This document shows, piece by piece, positions 61,649-64,000 of a stretch of 64,000 nt of DNA. Numbering within the stretch: position 1 is the first letter of the stretch; each line of letters starts with the position of its first letter. The stretch comes from Ptychodera flava (lineage: Eukaryota; Hemichordata; Enteropneusta; Ptychoderidae): positions 42,782,898 to 42,846,897 of the forward strand of contig NC_091934.1 in NCBI RefSeq assembly GCF_041260155.1. The letters run 5' to 3'. The translations under genes were made by a program, and so were the position numbers. The notes below the pieces were generated by a model that worked only from the letters and a program-made list of their open reading frames with translations, searched no databases and had not been told where the DNA came from.

Positions 61649-61759
61649 TTGCCTGAATACATGAGTTTATTTGCCTTCGCAGCAGGAGACGATTTGCCCT
61701 CCTGGCGTCGGGCAAATTGTCACCTGCTCTCGGGCACATAAACCCATGTATTCAGGCAA
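61649..61759. repeat. foldback, 22-bp arms
   Basis: TTGCCTGAATACATGAGTTT(AT) is inverted at 61738-61759 with one mismatch. An inner pair, GACGATTTGCCC with GGGCAAATTGTC, extends the fold. Confidence 0.75.
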
Positions 61760-64000
61760 ATATATATAAAGTTACATGTATATACAATCACGTTTTATTG
61801 AATTGTTGAAAAGAATATGTCAGATTCCTGAAAATAAGTAATATTAATAAATCATAACTTTAGTAGAATAGTTATCGATATTGACAGTAATTCGTCGTAA
61901 TGCTTTTCGTTCCATTAAAATTTCATGGCTCCTGTCTTTACCTAATCACTATAGCGGATGATTCTGACGCGCATACCGTAAATGAGATCAATTTAAAAAG
62001 CCTATAATTCTGATCCAAACCTCTGCATTACGAATAACTGATCGAAGGCTGCTAAATTTGGATATGCGCTTCGTGCACACGTAATTGATGTCCCAGTTAT
62101 GGACTTTCTTGAGAAGTACATTTATTATTGTTTTCAATTTTATGATTCTCTGATCATTTTGTTGAACCGAAAATTAAACATATGACTCGAGGAAAAAGAA
62201 TTGGATTCTTAAATTTTCAAGGAACATATTTCCTTAATCTGACCATACCTTTGTGGATTCCGTTGTAACACTGTACTCTGTGTGTGACTGAATTCTGATC
62301 TGTCATCTCGATTGTTTGTCACGGATATGGACTTATTCCTTAACAAGATAATTTCCGATCTATATATACCCTTTTAGAAACCTGGAATCAAGTTACCATA
62401 TATTATTTATAAGTCTACTCTGTTGTAATACAGATATTAGGTGACAAATTGAATCTTATAAAGTGTTTATTGTAATACACTAAACTAGAATTCAGTATAC
62501 TGCGAAATACAATATTTGGATTCAAGGCCTCTGTCAAGCTCCTCGGAGGGTCCTATGTAATTGCATAATCATCATATAACTGGTGAAAACCCGTCTTATG
62601 ACGGCCATGCATCAGTCTCCATTAGTCTTAATTTCAGGGTTTTGCCTGCAAATTTTCGCAAATTGTAGCATAAATGTGTTAGGATAACCGCAAAACACAG
62701 GAGGTGAATAGTTTATTCCTTTACGGCCTGTTTTTTCTCTCTGTTGGAACAACAGCTGCAACTTGTGGCGTTGTTTTCAATTTTTGGTCTCAAGTTCATA
62801 TTCCTCGACTTCTTCCTAAAGCACGTTGAAATACAATGTATTTCCTTACACTGACAATGCAATAAAATTGATGATGAATGAGTTATCGCTACCTTAAATA
62901 GCTTTTTGTCTTTGTAGGGGAGGGGGGGGGGAGAGGGGCAAACTAGATGGTACTGAAATGCATTGTGGGTAAAAGATCGACTTCTCACCACAACAAGAGT
63001 TTGAGATAGTGATCTCACAAGTACTTTCAACACAAACACAAATGTAATTGCTGTCATGGCAAAAATATTCTGTTTGTTTTTTGAAACCTCATTCATCTTT
63101 TCATCTTTTTTAGGTATTTCTGGCTTTAAATTCCCGTATAACCTAAAACTACACTTTTGATTCTACGGTAATCTTGTGTGTTCTACTTGTAGAAATCCAC
63201 CATATTGAAAATATGGTCGACCGTCTGACACCTTCATGATTCATTGAGATAGCAAAATTGCATTTAAGGTACCGAAAATTGCAGTCCCGACTGGAATTCC
63301 ATTGTAACAATAAAACCGGACATAAATACTATATCAGACTGTGTTGGCAATATAAACCAGGCATTTCGACACGATTTTCGGAGTAAATCAAGAATCTACA
63401 CGTTATAAACAGAACAAGGTGATGCAATGTACCACAAAAGTTAGAACTGGTGAAATACTAACTTTCTTACTGACTTCAAGTGGCTTAAAGCAGGAATCCG
63501 TGAACACATTCCATTATAATGAGTGTAGTCATGTGATCAAGTTGGTCTACTAATTTAGAGGACAATGATATCAAATTATTTTACTGATGTTGCGGCAGTT
63601 TCTGAACATGTACGATGTTGTCCGCGTAGCTTATAGAAAATTAATCAAAATTCGATGGTTTATTTCTTCGTGACCTTGTCTTTACGTGAACAATCATTGC
63701 GATGTCGATGACCGGGGCTACGGAAATGGAAATAATTAAAAACAAGTATTATAGACAAATGGCAAATAATATATGGCCCGTGATATAAAGTGCAACATGT
63801 TACACAGTCATCGGTATGGCGATACACGGTAAACTACTTGTACATTTATCGCAGTCATAAAACCGTAACATGTTCATTAACATAATTAAGTATTACTAAA
63901 TCATAATTGAGTTTTACTAAAACATACACCCGTGGCCTCTTTACTGTTGATTAAGCCCTCTTGATGCAGTCATAAATTCTGTTTGTACAAAAGCAAAACT
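61760..64000. other. no gene recognised
   Basis: AT-rich unique sequence. The minus-strand frame at 62713-63096 has a promising length but no motif and no codon pattern I trust. Confidence 0.45.

Noticed and set aside
62713-63096. Minus-strand frame of 127 codons
   Set aside because: Length alone is suggestive, but it holds a G-run translation and no recognisable motif.

Overview
The window looks like a marine invertebrate nuclear genome: AT-rich, intron-rich, full of old repeats, with spliced genes that match animal families. A well-kept DDB2 gene, a P2X7-type ballast-domain relic, L2/CR1-like LINEs and bivalve 'pearl'-like tandem-repeat elements suit an invertebrate deuterostome (hemichordate or amphioxus-like) or a lophotrochozoan. 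I lean to a hemichordate, but the sequence alone does not settle this.

Layout. 1-5.7 kb: end of a pearl-like element, two minus-strand LINE relics and a 150-bp tandem repeat hit by a tiny palindrome. 5.7-10.5 kb: one large inverted-repeat DNA element with 41-bp minisatellites at both ends and a short flanking duplication. 10.9-15.6 kb: two copies of a 1.65-kb PIF/Harbinger-like element (TTA/TAA target duplications). 17.1 kb: a hammerhead-ribozyme-like motif. 17.4-18.0 kb: a roughly 118-bp tandem repeat. 18.5-21.3 kb: a four-exon relic of a P2X7 ballast-domain gene. 22.1-23.1 kb: LINE. 25.5-30.9 kb: C-rich repeat, one orphan first exon, two pearl-like elements and satellite fragments.

31.5-42.4 kb holds the main gene, DDB2 (UV-damaged-DNA binding WD40 protein). 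Its reading frame is intact across ten coding positions. Position four exists as two homologous exons, 4a and 4b, each 146 nt, with identical phases. Using both, or neither, breaks the frame, so the pair has the signature of mutually exclusive exons, giving two versions of one WD40 blade. This is the best candidate for something undescribed. Its introns carry a Harbinger-like element, a pearl-like element and foldbacks.

45.4-46.1 kb: LINE 3' end. 47.2-51.2 kb: a minisatellite split by a 3.4-kb Harbinger-like element that itself holds nested foldbacks. 53.4-54.2 kb: an uncharacterised two-finger C2H2 gene with an apparent frameshift. 56.4-57.2 kb (minus): a single-pass membrane protein with an LRRNT-type cysteine cap and FN3 domain but no leucine-rich repeats. 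57.2-64 kb: no gene recognised.

A theme across the window is abundant short foldbacks (about 27-150 bp) with near-perfect arms and unrelated sequences. Some are flanked by 7-10-bp duplications. The protein-coding genes are unrelated in function; I see no pathway or operon-like grouping.
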